DNA of 64,000 nucleotides. Origin: CAVDRM01 sp963611355. GTDB taxonomy: Bacteria; Bacillota; Clostridia; Christensenellales; Aristaeellaceae. Numbering within the stretch: position 1 is the stretch's first letter; each line of letters starts with the position of its first letter. The notes under the pieces were generated by a model, which was not told the origin of the DNA, made no database searches, and was given only the letters and a program-made list of their open reading frames with translations. A program made the translations under genes and the position numbers. The DNA lies in assembly GCA_963611355.1 (NCBI GenBank), contig CAVDRM010000011.1, forward strand, positions 1 to 64,000, read 5' to 3'. Positions 1 to 7,482 of the stretch are shown piece by piece.

Positions 1-75
1 GGACGGTTTCCCGCCCTATGCCGAATGCCGATGATGATTGTCCCGTCTGCCTGTCCTGCCTGCCGTCAGGCTGGT

Positions 76-99
76 CGTCGGCAGTGCCGGCGTTTTTTT
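76..99 (+). terminator. Intrinsic terminator of a gene left of the window
   Basis: A 7-bp GC-rich stem (CGTCGGC / GCCGGCG, one G-T pair) with loop AGT is followed by seven T on the plus strand. No plus-strand gene lies before it in the window, so it probably ends a gene to the left. Bases 1-75 hold no recognisable gene. Confidence 0.6.
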
Positions 100-499
100 A
101 TCTTCCCGTGATGCTCAATTCTTTTTTCAGCGCCGCTTGCAGGACGGCGGAAAAATTGATTCCTTCGCGCTCCGACATGGTATTCAGCCATGCCGGAATC
201 GTCAGCGTTTTTTTGACCGCCTTGTTATCGTAGTATTGCCGATACTCTAACGTATCGCAGGCAACGAGCGAAACAAACTCGCCCTTTTCCGTTTTGACGG
301 CAGACGTTTCCGAAGCGGGCGGAATACTCGCTTTTTTCTCTTCGAGATTATAAAGCGTCAGGCACAGCACATCGGAAGCCATTTCATATGCATCCTGAAG
401 GCCGTCTCCCTGCGTGTAGCAGTTTTCCAAGTCGGGAAAACGGACGGTATAGAACCCGCCTTCTTTGGCGAAAACTGCCGGATAGATATATTTTGCCAT
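98..499 (-). CDS. hicB: HicB family antitoxin
   Basis: 133-aa antitoxin of the HicAB type II toxin-antitoxin system; the family binds and blocks the HicA RNase and represses its own operon. The N-terminal half (about residues 3-50) has the partial RNase-H-like HicB fold, including FPDLENCYTQGD. The C-terminal end (about 96-128, TLTIPAWLNTMSEREGINFS) looks like a ribbon-helix-helix DNA-binding module. An in-frame ATG five codons upstream lacks a well-placed ribosome site, whereas this ATG follows GGAGG with an 8-base gap. It lies 44 bases downstream of hicA, in the usual toxin-first order, at the edge of a prophage remnant. Family assignment is confident; that the pair is active is inferred from intact frames. 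Confidence 0.9.
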   Translation of the reverse strand: MAKYIYPAVFAKEGGFYTVRFPDLENCYTQGDGLQDAYEMASDVLCLTLYNLEEKKASIPPASETSAVKTEKGEFVSLVACDTLEYRQYYDNKAVKKTLTIPAWLNTMSEREGINFSAVLQAALKKELSITGR

Positions 500-543
500 T
501 TCCAAAACCTCCATTTGTTGATTGTATGCATCGGATAGGGGCT

Positions 544-726
544 TTACTCAAGCCCCGCGTCCTTCTTGATGCTCTTCAGCGTTCCCAGTGCAATCTCTTT
601 TGCGTGACGCGGAACGGGAAAATTTTTTTCGGTGATTGGGCTGTAATAGATGTCGTGTCGTTTGCCGTGCTGCACACATTTGATATTGTGTTTGCTGAAC
701 AGCTTGAGCAATTCACTCTGCTTCAT
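544..726 (-). CDS. hicA: HicA family mRNA interferase toxin
   Basis: 60-aa toxin with a double-stranded-RNA-binding-like fold that in this family cleaves mRNA independently of the ribosome. The sequence starts MKQSELLKLF and carries a central HGKRHDIYY segment, in which His24 sits where the catalytic His of HicA lies. The C-terminal helix matches the family (HAKEIALGTLKSIKKDAGL). Length is typical. The start was chosen because GGGGAGGAC precedes this ATG; the frame is open far upstream but without family similarity. It is first in the hicAB operon and has a consensus promoter at 751-779 whose spacer contains a perfect palindrome, a likely HicB operator. Confidence 0.9.
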   Translation of the reverse strand: MKQSELLKLFSKHNIKCVQHGKRHDIYYSPITEKNFPVPRHAKEIALGTLKSIKKDAGLE

Positions 727-750
727 GTCCTCCCCTCGCTTTCCGAATAC

Positions 751-779
751 ATAATAGCACGTGTAAACACGTATGTCAA
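751..779 (-). promoter_or_regulatory. hicAB promoter with embedded operator palindrome
   Basis: On the minus strand, TTGACA (774-779) and TATTAT (751-756) are separated by exactly 17 bases. The spacer contains the perfect dyad ACGTGTAAACACGT (759-772). A repressor bound there would block RNA polymerase. HicB with its ribbon-helix-helix domain is the obvious candidate; this is inference. Confidence 0.8.
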
Positions 780-810
780 TGTATTTACAGAAAAAAAGCG
801 AATTTCGTAT

Positions 811-836
811 AAAAAAATCCGCCCCTCTCGGAGCGG
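811..836 (-). terminator. Terminator of the holin transcript
   Basis: Read on the minus strand, stem CCGCTCC / GGGGCGG with loop GAGA is followed by ATTTTTTT. It lies 22 bases after the holin stop codon and separates the phage late genes from hicAB. Confidence 0.75.
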
Positions 837-857
837 CTCGTGCTGTTGTCATGCGTT

Positions 858-1088
858 TTATTCTTCGGGCGGTTTCTCTGCCGCGTCCCCCGTCTCCGGC
901 AGTCCTGTCGCAATGCTGGTCAGGACGGACAGGACGCCCGCCAGAAGGGACGCGCTGCCGACGGCCAGCCAGTTCACTTCGCTGAGCATGGCCGCCGTGC
1001 CGATGGTGGCAACCGCCGTCTGGCAGAGAGTGCGCAGGGCGCGGATGAGCGCCGCAGTCCAGAAGTCCTTGTTTGTGAGAGTCTTCAT
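858..1088 (-). CDS. Phage holin (r1t/phi LC3 type)
   Basis: 76-aa small membrane protein resembling the phage r1t-type holin family, which makes the membrane lesions that let endolysin reach the wall. The N-terminus (MKTLTNKDFWTAALIRALRT) is followed by two hydrophobic stretches at about residues 20-37 and 40-63, then a short charged tail. AGGAGA lies 8 bases before the ATG. It sits downstream of the tail gene as in siphovirus late operons, but no endolysin follows; the next genes are hicAB. It is therefore probably a leftover of a decayed prophage. Family assignment rests on the sequence pattern and context. Confidence 0.75.
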   Translation of the reverse strand: MKTLTNKDFWTAALIRALRTLCQTAVATIGTAAMLSEVNWLAVGSASLLAGVLSVLTSIATGLPETGDAAEKPPEE

Positions 1089-1236
1089 TGTAAATTTCTC
1101 CTTGTATTATAGAGTAGTAGTTATTAGAGCCCCTCTCCAAGGGCTGTGCTACACTGTACGGGTTAGTCTTTCTTTTATCAGCGCATGTCCGGCTTTACTG
1201 TCTGTCTATGCGGTGCTTGCCGCTAAGAATTGACAG

Positions 1237-2604
1237 CTACGAGCTAATCTGCCACGTTCCGGAGACTGCCGCGAACACGGAGACCGTGACGCGGTCCTTG
1301 GCTGAGCCGATTTCAATCTCCGTCACGTGCCCTGTACAGGCGTCCGTCTTAACCGTGTTGATGCGTCCCGTGACGTCAACGCCCGTCAGGTCGTCAACCA
1401 CGTGCGCGGTATCGAAGACGGAAACACCGTCCAGCGCTCCGGCAAGGCACGCAACCGTCACCGTGATTTTGGGCAGGTCGCTGCCTGCTGCGTACAGCTT
1501 GGCGGCCTCTGCCTGCCCTTCCTCTTCGGTCTCCACGGTCACGCGCTCGATGTATGGAAACGGATGTTCGTCAATGTGCTCGCTGTCTATCGCTTCTTGG
1601 TCTGCGGGGTTCCCGTCCGAATCGTTGATGACCGGAATAACGCGGGTAATCAGGCCGCTTGTGTCCGTCTTGGTTTCAAGCCGTGTAATATTGCCCGTTT
1701 CGCCCGTCTTCAGCTCAAGCGTCACGTTGGAGGTATCGGCGGGCAGGATGTACACGTTGCATCCGTCGCGGATGAGCTGAAGGTCGTTGTCCTCCGCGAT
1801 GTCGCTGACGACGGTCACGGAGGTCGGCGCCTTCCAGCTCCGCGTGATGTACTTTTCCACGCCCGTGATGTATTTGACGCGGTCGGTGGTCAGCGCGTCA
1901 CACAGCTCGGAAAGCGGTTTGTTGGTCAAGTCGAGCGCCTGCAATGTCTCGTAGTTGCAATCAAACGTCAAATGCTCCGCTCTGGCTGTGTACGTGCCGG
2001 GGCTTTTCTTTTCCGCCGACACGATGCGGAAGGGCTGCATTTTATTCGCATACGTCCCATCGTCCACGACGGTAATGACATCGCCCTGCTCCTCGCGGAC
2101 AAAATAGCATTCAGTTTTTTTGATGTAGCCGACCAGCCCGCCTAAGGACGCGCAGAAGATGGCGCTGTCCGTCTCGCTGATGTAGGTCAGCTCTTTCCCG
2201 TGCGCGACCTTGCCCGCCTCGTTGGTCAGGGTGTCGGAGACGTACATGGGGACGCTGCTGTATGTGGTGATGAATCTGTCGACCCACTGTTCATGACGCC
2301 CCAATTCGTCAATATACCAATATCCGCTCTTTTTTGTGGTCGCCTTCCCCTTGGCCTTGTAAATCCGCACCGTGCCTTCTGTCCTGACCGTGTGCCGGAT
2401 CGGCACGTTTTTGCTGGATGCCGGAAGAAAGAGGATGTTTTCCGGCGCAAGGTACTCGTGCCGGTTGTACGTATCGTCCCGCGGCATGGTGAGCGTCACG
2501 TCAAACGCTCCGTTTGCCTCTTCCGTCACAATGCACTCGGAGGGCTGGAGGGCGATGCCGCCGGACGTGAAATCCGTCGCCGACGGCGGGAACACCCGAA
2601 TCAT
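1237..2604 (-). CDS. Prophage tail protein (Tal / minor structural protein) with SH3-like insertion
   Basis: 455-aa protein resembling the N-terminal region of siphovirus tail-associated (Tal, prophage endopeptidase-type) proteins, which sit below Dit at the tail tip. The N-terminus (MIRVFPPSATDFTSGG to about residue 65) and the region after about 170 match that type. Between them, residues about 95-170 form an extra segment with an SH3b-like pattern (GKVAHGKELTYISE ... GGLVGYIKKTECYF), which may bind cell wall. Its start overlaps the dit stop as ATGA, the usual dit-tal coupling. No long C-terminal receptor-binding part is present, so it is either a short form or cut back. No start choice problem was seen. 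Confidence 0.75.
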   Translation of the reverse strand: MIRVFPPSATDFTSGGIALQPSECIVTEEANGAFDVTLTMPRDDTYNRHEYLAPENILFLPASSKNVPIRHTVRTEGTVRIYKAKGKATTKKSGYWYIDELGRHEQWVDRFITTYSSVPMYVSDTLTNEAGKVAHGKELTYISETDSAIFCASLGGLVGYIKKTECYFVREEQGDVITVVDDGTYANKMQPFRIVSAEKKSPGTYTARAEHLTFDCNYETLQALDLTNKPLSELCDALTTDRVKYITGVEKYITRSWKAPTSVTVVSDIAEDNDLQLIRDGCNVYILPADTSNVTLELKTGETGNITRLETKTDTSGLITRVIPVINDSDGNPADQEAIDSEHIDEHPFPYIERVTVETEEEGQAEAAKLYAAGSDLPKITVTVACLAGALDGVSVFDTAHVVDDLTGVDVTGRINTVKTDACTGHVTEIEIGSAKDRVTVSVFAAVSGTWQISS

Positions 2605-2810
2605 CTGAATCGCTCCCTTCTCGTGACGGTGAGTCTGGAAATCTGCCCGCTGAACGAAACGTCATTGCTGCCGCGCCTGAGCTGCGGGAAATCCCCGCTC
2701 CACGCGCCGAACAGCGCCCCGTCTCTGGTCACGGTCAGGGCATTGCAGTCAATCACGCCCGTGCCGTTCAGCCCCGTCACGGTGATGTGGAGCTGTTTTT
2801 GCCCGTCCAA
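2601..2810 (-). pseudogene. C-terminal fragment of a distal tail protein (Dit)
   Basis: About 70 residues match the end of phage distal tail (Dit-like) proteins: LHITVTGLNGTG, ALTVTRDGALFGAWSGDFPQLRRGSN and the closing RRERFR. Full Dit proteins are about 200-280 aa, so at least two thirds of the N-terminus is missing. The only start is a TTG and the frame closes at a TGA a few codons upstream. The upstream DNA belongs to an XF1762-family gene in another frame, so a deletion has joined the two genes near 2800-2835. The fragment still overlaps the tail gene start as ATGA, which shows where it came from. Confidence 0.75.
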
Positions 2811-3181
2811 TGGATACCGTCCGCTTTTCCGTCACACTTCCAGTTTGAGACGCGGAGCGTATTTCCATTTTCATCCTCGCGCGTGTAAGTGATAAGGCGT
2901 TTATAGCCGAGTGCCTTAGCCGCTCTTTGCGCTGCACCGTACAGCTTTGAACAGGCGTTTTTTGTTTCATCTGTGCAGAAACGATTGACCTCAAGCGTTA
3001 GTCCATCGTCTAAATATCTGCTTACCGGCCTGCCTACCATGCAAACGCCACATAGTCGTTTTCCCTCATAGCACGCAATGGATAATTTGTGACCGACAGG
3101 CGGTTTATTATGGCGATGGTTTTCCTTAACAAAGTCCCTCGCCTCTGCAAAACTGATAGGCCGCAAAACCAGCACGTCCAT
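2777..3181 (-). CDS. XF1762 family protein
   Basis: About 134 aa. The sequence carries the signature of the XF1762 family, small proteins of unknown function common in phages and mobile elements: ENHRHNKPPVGHKLSIAC, VGRPVSRYLDDG, LTLEVNRFCTDETKNACSKL and GYKRLITYT. The motifs recall a GNAT-like fold, but no activity is established. The start was placed at MDVLVL, downstream of the preceding HTH gene's stop; a GTG two codons later has better spacing to GGAGG. The last 15 or so residues run into the truncated dit sequence, so the native C-terminus may be replaced or shortened by the deletion. Confidence 0.75.
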   Translation of the reverse strand: MDVLVLRPISFAEARDFVKENHRHNKPPVGHKLSIACYEGKRLCGVCMVGRPVSRYLDDGLTLEVNRFCTDETKNACSKLYGAAQRAAKALGYKRLITYTREDENGNTLRVSNWKCDGKADGIHWTGKNSSTSP

Positions 3182-3204
3182 ACCTCCATCGCTGCCGCGC
3201 CGCA

Positions 3205-3432
3205 TCACCCCCGTGGGGGTGAAGTGCACTTCCGGCCTCGTTTCTTGAAATGTTCCTTAATTGCCTGCTCTGCTTTGTCAGGGTCGTATACGTCCCCCTG
3301 CTTTTCTACCCCTCCGCGCTTTAGTTCCCTGTACAACGTTGCCAGGTGTACGCCGAGAGTGCTGCTTATCTCCGTCAATGGGATATGGTAGGCGTGCATC
3401 GTTGCAAGGGCCTTTCTCTGCTCATAAGTCAT
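3205..3432 (-). CDS. Small helix-turn-helix protein of the prophage remnant
   Basis: About 75 aa from the internal MTYEQRKAL start; the frame is open to 3555. The segment HIPLTEISSTLGVHLATLYRELKRG is a clear helix-turn-helix of the kind seen in IS30-type transposases and small phage regulators, followed by a basic tail (YDPDKAEQAIKEHFKKRGRK). No transposase catalytic domain follows. The start is uncertain: GGGAGGTG stands at 3456-3465, too far from the ATG at 3432, so an upstream non-ATG start (a GTG within that motif) is possible. It is the last prophage gene before tRNA-Arg. Confidence 0.55.
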   Translation of the reverse strand: MTYEQRKALATMHAYHIPLTEISSTLGVHLATLYRELKRGGVEKQGDVYDPDKAEQAIKEHFKKRGRKCTSPPRG

Positions 3433-3549
3433 GTATTTGTAACTATCTATCCCTGTCACCTCCCTAAAAAAATAATGCGTCGGCGGTGGTGTTCCGCTTT
3501 CGCATTTAATAATAGACTCTTTAAGCCCGAAAAAATTTTTCAAAAACGC

Positions 3550-3578
3550 TTGCATTTTGGAACGCCCTGCGCTATAAT
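3550..3578 (+). promoter_or_regulatory. Promoter of tRNA-Arg
   Basis: TTGCAT and TATAAT are separated by 17 bases, ending 29 bases before the mature tRNA. Confidence 0.75.
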
Positions 3579-3607
3579 AATCAAGCTGTTGAAAACAGCT
3601 CCGGTGT

Positions 3608-3684
3608 GCGCCCTTAGCTCAGCTGGATAGAGTGTTTGACTACGAATCAAAAGGCCGAGGGTTCGAATCCCCCAGGGCGCGCCA
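3608..3684 (+). tRNA. tRNA-Arg (anticodon ACG)
   Basis: 77-base cloverleaf with encoded CCA. The acceptor GCGCCCT pairs with AGGGCGC, the anticodon stem TTTGA/TCAAA encloses loop CTACGAA (anticodon ACG), and the T-loop is TTCGAAT. The second T-stem pair is an A-C mismatch. It directly borders the prophage remnant. Confidence 0.95.
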
Positions 3685-3685
3685 C

Positions 3686-3713
3686 AGTCCGTCTCATGCG
3701 AGGCGGACTTTTT
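3686..3713 (+). terminator. Terminator of tRNA-Arg
   Basis: AGTCCGTCTC / GAGGCGGACT stem (one G-T pair) with loop ATGC and a T run starts two bases after the CCA end. Confidence 0.85.
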
Positions 3714-3768
3714 CATATCCGCTTGGGGAAATCCTCCGCGCAATTTCCGATTTTCGCCGCAAAAACGG

Positions 3769-3797
3769 TTGACAAAGCAGCCGGAATCCGTTATAAT
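3769..3797 (+). promoter_or_regulatory. Promoter of tRNA-Leu
   Basis: Perfect consensus: TTGACA and TATAAT with a 17-base spacer, 17 bases before the tRNA. Confidence 0.9.
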
Positions 3798-3814
3798 AGT
3801 CAACGTTGCGGTAA

Positions 3815-3899
3815 GCGGCCATGGCGGAATTGGCATACGCGCACGTTTGAGGGGCGTGTTCTTAACCGAGTACGAGTTCAAGTCTCGTTGGCCGCACCA
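3815..3899 (+). tRNA. tRNA-Leu (anticodon GAG)
   Basis: 85-base class II tRNA with a long variable arm and encoded CCA. The acceptor GCGGCCA pairs with TGGCCGC; the stem CACGT/GCGTG encloses loop TTGAGGG (anticodon GAG). Confidence 0.95.
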
Positions 3900-3901
3900 C
3901 A

Positions 3902-3930
3902 CTCCGTCTCTTTCGAGACGGAGTTTTTGT
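3902..3930 (+). terminator. Terminator of tRNA-Leu
   Basis: Perfect 9-bp stem CTCCGTCTC / GAGACGGAG, loop TTTC, followed by TTTTTGTATTTT. Confidence 0.9.
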
Positions 3931-4016
3931 ATTTTGGCTTATGAAGCCGGGCGTAAAAAAGCTTTTTCCAGCAAAAAACCGTTTTGCCCGCAATCAATCA
4001 TTTTCCGTTCCGCGCC

Positions 4017-4045
4017 TTTTCAAATGCGAACACCTGTGCTATAAT
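4017..4045 (+). promoter_or_regulatory. Promoter of uvrA
   Basis: TTTTCA and TATAAT with a 17-base spacer, 43 bases before the chosen uvrA start. No SOS-box-like dyad is obvious next to it. Confidence 0.65.
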
Positions 4046-4088
4046 GGGCGCTGTCCGTGACATTGATGTGTGGAGGAACGAGAACGGA

Positions 4089-6914
4089 ATGCATGAGTCC
4101 ATTGTGGTCAGAGGGGCGCGGGTCAACAACCTGAAAAATGTCGATGTGACGATTCCGCGGGACAAGCTGGTGGTGTTTACGGGGCTGTCCGGCTCCGGCA
4201 AGTCGTCCCTGGCGTTTGATACCATTTACGCCGAGGGGCAGCGGCGGTACATCGAAAGCCTGTCGTCCTATGCCCGCCAATTTTTGGGGCAGATGGATAA
4301 GCCGGATGTGGACACCATCGAAGGATTGTCGCCCGCCATCTCCATCGACCAGAAGACCACGGCGCGAAACCCGCGCTCAACCGTGGGCACGGTGACGGAG
4401 GTACATGATTATCTGCGCCTGCTCTATGCCCGCATCGGCCATCCGCACTGTCCCGAATGCGGGCGGGAAATTACCCAGCAGACGGTGGATCAGATGGTGG
4501 ATCAGCTCATGCGGCTGGGAGAAGGAACAAGGCTGCAAATCATGGCGCCCGTTGTCCGCGCCCGCAAGGGTGAACATACGAAGCTGCTCGCGGATGCTCT
4601 GAAGAGCGGCTTTGTCCGCGTCCGCGTGGACGGTGAAATATACGAGGCGGACGATGTGCCGCCGCTGGATAAGCAGAAAAAGCACTCCATCGAGCTGGTG
4701 GTGGACCGTGTGATTGTGCGTCCGGATGCGCAGCAGCGCCTGACGGACAGCCTGGAGACAGCCATGAAGCAGTCCGGCGGGCTGGCGGCGGTGCTGAATG
4801 TGACGACGGGCGAGGAAATGATGTTCTCCCAGAACTACGCCTGCCCAGATTGCGGCGTAAACATTGAGGAGCTTGCGCCGAGGATGTTCTCCTTCAATAA
4901 CCCCTATGGCGCGTGCCCGCACTGCTCCGGCTTGGGTGCGACCATGAAGGTCAGCCCGGATTTGATTATCCCCGACAAGCAGAAATCCCTGCGCGAGGGT
5001 GCGGTTTCCTGCATGGGCTGGAACAACAGCGCGGAGGAGGGCAGCATGGCAGCGCAGCTCTTCAGCGCGTTGGCCGCACACCTTCATTTTTCGTTGGACA
5101 CACCGGTGGGAAAGCTGCCGAAGGCGACTTTGCATAAAATTCTCTACGGCCTTGGGAATGAAAAAATTAGGGTGCATTATGCCTCGGCGGGCGGCGAGGG
5201 CGTTTATATGACGGCCTACGAGGGCGTGATTCCCTCCTTGGAGCGGCGTTACCGCGAGACGACGAGCGATGTTATGAAGGCCGCTTACGAGGAATACATG
5301 GCCGAAGAGCCGTGCCCCGACTGCGGCGGCAGGCGGCTCAAAAAGGAGTCGCTGGCGGTCACGATAAACGGGCTGAACATTGCCGAGGTCAGCGATATGA
5401 ACATCGAAAAAGCGCGGGACTTTCTGTCCGCGCTCACCTTGACTCAAAAGGAAAGCATGATTGCCGCGCCCATCGTGCGTGAAATCACGACGCGCCTGTC
5501 GTTTTTAATCGATGTGGGCTTAAAGTACCTGACGCTTTCCCGTGCGGCGGCGACCCTGTCCGGCGGCGAGGCGCAGCGCATCCGGCTGGCTACGCAGATA
5601 GGCAGCGGGCTGGTGGGCGTTCTGTATATCTTGGATGAGCCGTCCATCGGCCTGCATCAGCGCGACAATCAGAAGCTCATCCGCACCCTCAAAAATCTGC
5701 GCGATTTGGGCAACACCCTGATTGTGGTGGAGCATGACGAGGAGACCCTGCGCAGCGCGGATTACATCGTGGATATCGGCCCTGGCGCGGGCGAGCATGG
5801 CGGGGAAATCGTCGCCGAGGGAACGGTGCGGGATTTGATGAATGCGCCGCGCTCCGTTACGGGACAGTATCTGAGCGGGAAAAAGCGCATCGCCGTCCCC
5901 GCGAAAAGACGCATCCCGTCCGGCTATCTGACCGTGCGCGGCGCAAGGGAGCATAACCTCAAAAACATTGACGTGCGCTTTCCTTTGAGCGTGTTCTGCG
6001 CCGTGACGGGCGTGTCCGGATCCGGCAAGAGCAGCCTTGTCAATTCCATCCTCTACCGCGCCCTGGCGCACGACCTCAATCGGGCGCGGCTCAAGCCCTC
6101 CGGCTATGCGGCCATCGAGGGAGAGGAGCAGCTCGACAAAATCATCTGCATCGACCAAAGCCCCATCGGGCGCACCCCGCGCAGCAATCCGGCGACCTAT
6201 ACGGGGCTGTTTGACCTCATCCGCAGGGTGTTTGCCCAGTGCCCCGAAGCGAAGGTGCGCGGCTACAAGGAAAACCGTTTTTCCTTCAATGTGAAGGGCG
6301 GGCGCTGCGAGGCGTGTTCGGGCGACGGCCTCATCAAAATCGAGATGCATTTCATGGCCGACCTTTATGTTCCCTGCGAGGTCTGCAAGGGGCAGCGCTA
6401 TAACCGAGAGACGCTGGAGGTTAAGTATCGCGGACACTCCATCAGTGATGTGCTGAACATGACGGTGGAGGAGGCGATGGCGGTCTTTGAAAACCATCCG
6501 GCCATCATGACCAAGCTGCGCACCCTGTATGACGTCGGCCTTGGCTATATGCGCCTTGGGCAGAACAGCACCACCCTGTCGGGCGGCGAGGCGCAGCGCG
6601 TGAAGCTGGCCACGGAGCTGTCGCGCAGGGCAACGGGGCGCACGCTGATTTTGCTGGATGAGCCGACCACGGGTCTGCATGCGGATGATGTGTCGCGGCT
6701 GATTGCCGTTTTACAGCGGCTGACAGACGCTGGCAACACGGTGCTGGTCATCGAGCATAACCTGGACGTTATCAAAACGGCGGACTACCTCATCGACTTA
6801 GGGCCGGAGGGCGGCGAGGAAGGCGGACGAATCGTTGCTCAGGGGACGCCGGAGGAAGTTGCCGAGGCCGAGAAATCGTATACGGGGCAATTTTTGAAGA
6901 GCCTTTTGACCTGA
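4089..6914 (+). CDS. uvrA: Excinuclease ABC subunit A (UvrA)
   Basis: 941-aa damage-recognition ATPase of nucleotide excision repair, which loads UvrB on damaged DNA. Both ABC modules are visible: Walker A GLSGSGKSS at residues 32-40 and GVSGSGKSS in the second half, each with an LSGGEAQR signature and an LDEP Walker B. Zinc-binding Cys motifs are seen as CPECG, CPDCG ... CPHC, CPDCG and the C-terminal CEAC ... CEVC. Length is normal. The start was set at MHESIVVRGA because this is where family similarity begins and TGGAGG lies 12 bases before it; the open frame extends 35 codons upstream without similarity. No uvrB or uvrC lies in the window. Confidence 0.98.
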   Translation: MHESIVVRGARVNNLKNVDVTIPRDKLVVFTGLSGSGKSSLAFDTIYAEGQRRYIESLSSYARQFLGQMDKPDVDTIEGLSPAISIDQKTTARNPRSTVGTVTEVHDYLRLLYARIGHPHCPECGREITQQTVDQMVDQLMRLGEGTRLQIMAPVVRARKGEHTKLLADALKSGFVRVRVDGEIYEADDVPPLDKQKKHSIELVVDRVIVRPDAQQRLTDSLETAMKQSGGLAAVLNVTTGEEMMFSQNYACPDCGVNIEELAPRMFSFNNPYGACPHCSGLGATMKVSPDLIIPDKQKSLREGAVSCMGWNNSAEEGSMAAQLFSALAAHLHFSLDTPVGKLPKATLHKILYGLGNEKIRVHYASAGGEGVYMTAYEGVIPSLERRYRETTSDVMKAAYEEYMAEEPCPDCGGRRLKKESLAVTINGLNIAEVSDMNIEKARDFLSALTLTQKESMIAAPIVREITTRLSFLIDVGLKYLTLSRAAATLSGGEAQRIRLATQIGSGLVGVLYILDEPSIGLHQRDNQKLIRTLKNLRDLGNTLIVVEHDEETLRSADYIVDIGPGAGEHGGEIVAEGTVRDLMNAPRSVTGQYLSGKKRIAVPAKRRIPSGYLTVRGAREHNLKNIDVRFPLSVFCAVTGVSGSGKSSLVNSILYRALAHDLNRARLKPSGYAAIEGEEQLDKIICIDQSPIGRTPRSNPATYTGLFDLIRRVFAQCPEAKVRGYKENRFSFNVKGGRCEACSGDGLIKIEMHFMADLYVPCEVCKGQRYNRETLEVKYRGHSISDVLNMTVEEAMAVFENHPAIMTKLRTLYDVGLGYMRLGQNSTTLSGGEAQRVKLATELSRRATGRTLILLDEPTTGLHADDVSRLIAVLQRLTDAGNTVLVIEHNLDVIKTADYLIDLGPEGGEEGGRIVAQGTPEEVAEAEKSYTGQFLKSLLT

Positions 6915-6934
6915 AGCAGGGGATATGCTATAAT
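6906..6934 (+). promoter_or_regulatory. Promoter of the HIT-family gene, overlapping the uvrA stop
   Basis: TTGACC-17-TATAAT; the -35 hexamer immediately precedes and touches the uvrA TGA (6912-6914). Confidence 0.75.
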
Positions 6935-6972
6935 ATAAATGACAGAACGCTTTTGAGAAAGGAAGAAGGCCG

Positions 6973-7317
6973 ATGAACGACTGCCTGTTTTGCAAAATCA
7001 TTGCAGGGGATATTCCGTCCTCGAAGGTCTATGAGGACGAATGCTGCTATGCCTTCCGCGATATCAATCCGCAGGCGTGCGTCCACGTTGTGGTCGTGCC
7101 GAAAACGCACGTTCAGAGCATGGATGCGCTGGAGGGTCTGAAGGACGCGGAGGTCGTCGGGCTGATGCGCGCCGTGAGCAAAATCGCCCGTCAGGAGGGA
7201 CTGGCCGAGACCGGCTACCGCGTCATATCCAACTGCGGCGCGGATGCCTGCCAGAGCGTACCGCATCTGCATATCCACATCTTGGGCGGCGAAAAAATGA
7301 GCGAAAAGATGGCATGA
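6973..7317 (+). CDS. hinT: HIT family nucleotide hydrolase (HinT-like)
   Basis: 114-aa histidine-triad protein; HinT enzymes hydrolyse purine nucleoside phosphoramidates and related adenylated compounds in the cytosol. The triad motif HLHIHILGG is at residues 98-106 with His98, His100 and His102. CLFC at 4-7 matches the zinc Cys pair found in many Gram-positive HinT proteins. Length is typical. AAGGAAG stands 8 to 10 bases before the ATG. It has its own consensus promoter overlapping the end of uvrA, so the two genes are probably separate transcription units. Confidence 0.93.
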   Translation: MNDCLFCKIIAGDIPSSKVYEDECCYAFRDINPQACVHVVVVPKTHVQSMDALEGLKDAEVVGLMRAVSKIARQEGLAETGYRVISNCGADACQSVPHLHIHILGGEKMSEKMA

Positions 7318-7381
7318 TTCGCCTGATTTTATCCGAAACCGCGCAATAAGTGTAAAAAACCTGTGACGCATAAAAAATCAG

Positions 7382-7410
7382 TTGACGAGTATGCCCGTTC
7401 GCGGTATAAT
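7382..7410 (+). promoter_or_regulatory. Promoter of rpsU
   Basis: TTGACG-17-TATAAT, leaving an mRNA leader of about 66 bases before the GTG start. Confidence 0.8.
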
Positions 7411-7482
7411 ACAGGCACGGTCGCCAGTCCGCTGTGGAAGCAGCGATGTCCGAGGCGAGAGTGGCGAAGGGAGGGAAACAAG

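Noticed and set aside
388..1233. Long plus-strand open frame of 281 codons
   Set aside because: It lies opposite hicA, the holin and their promoters, has no ribosome site and low-complexity Arg/Ser-rich composition typical of a reverse-strand shadow.
5520..6680. Minus-strand frame of 386 codons inside uvrA
   Set aside because: Shadow of the GC-rich uvrA coding frame; no similarity and no start context.
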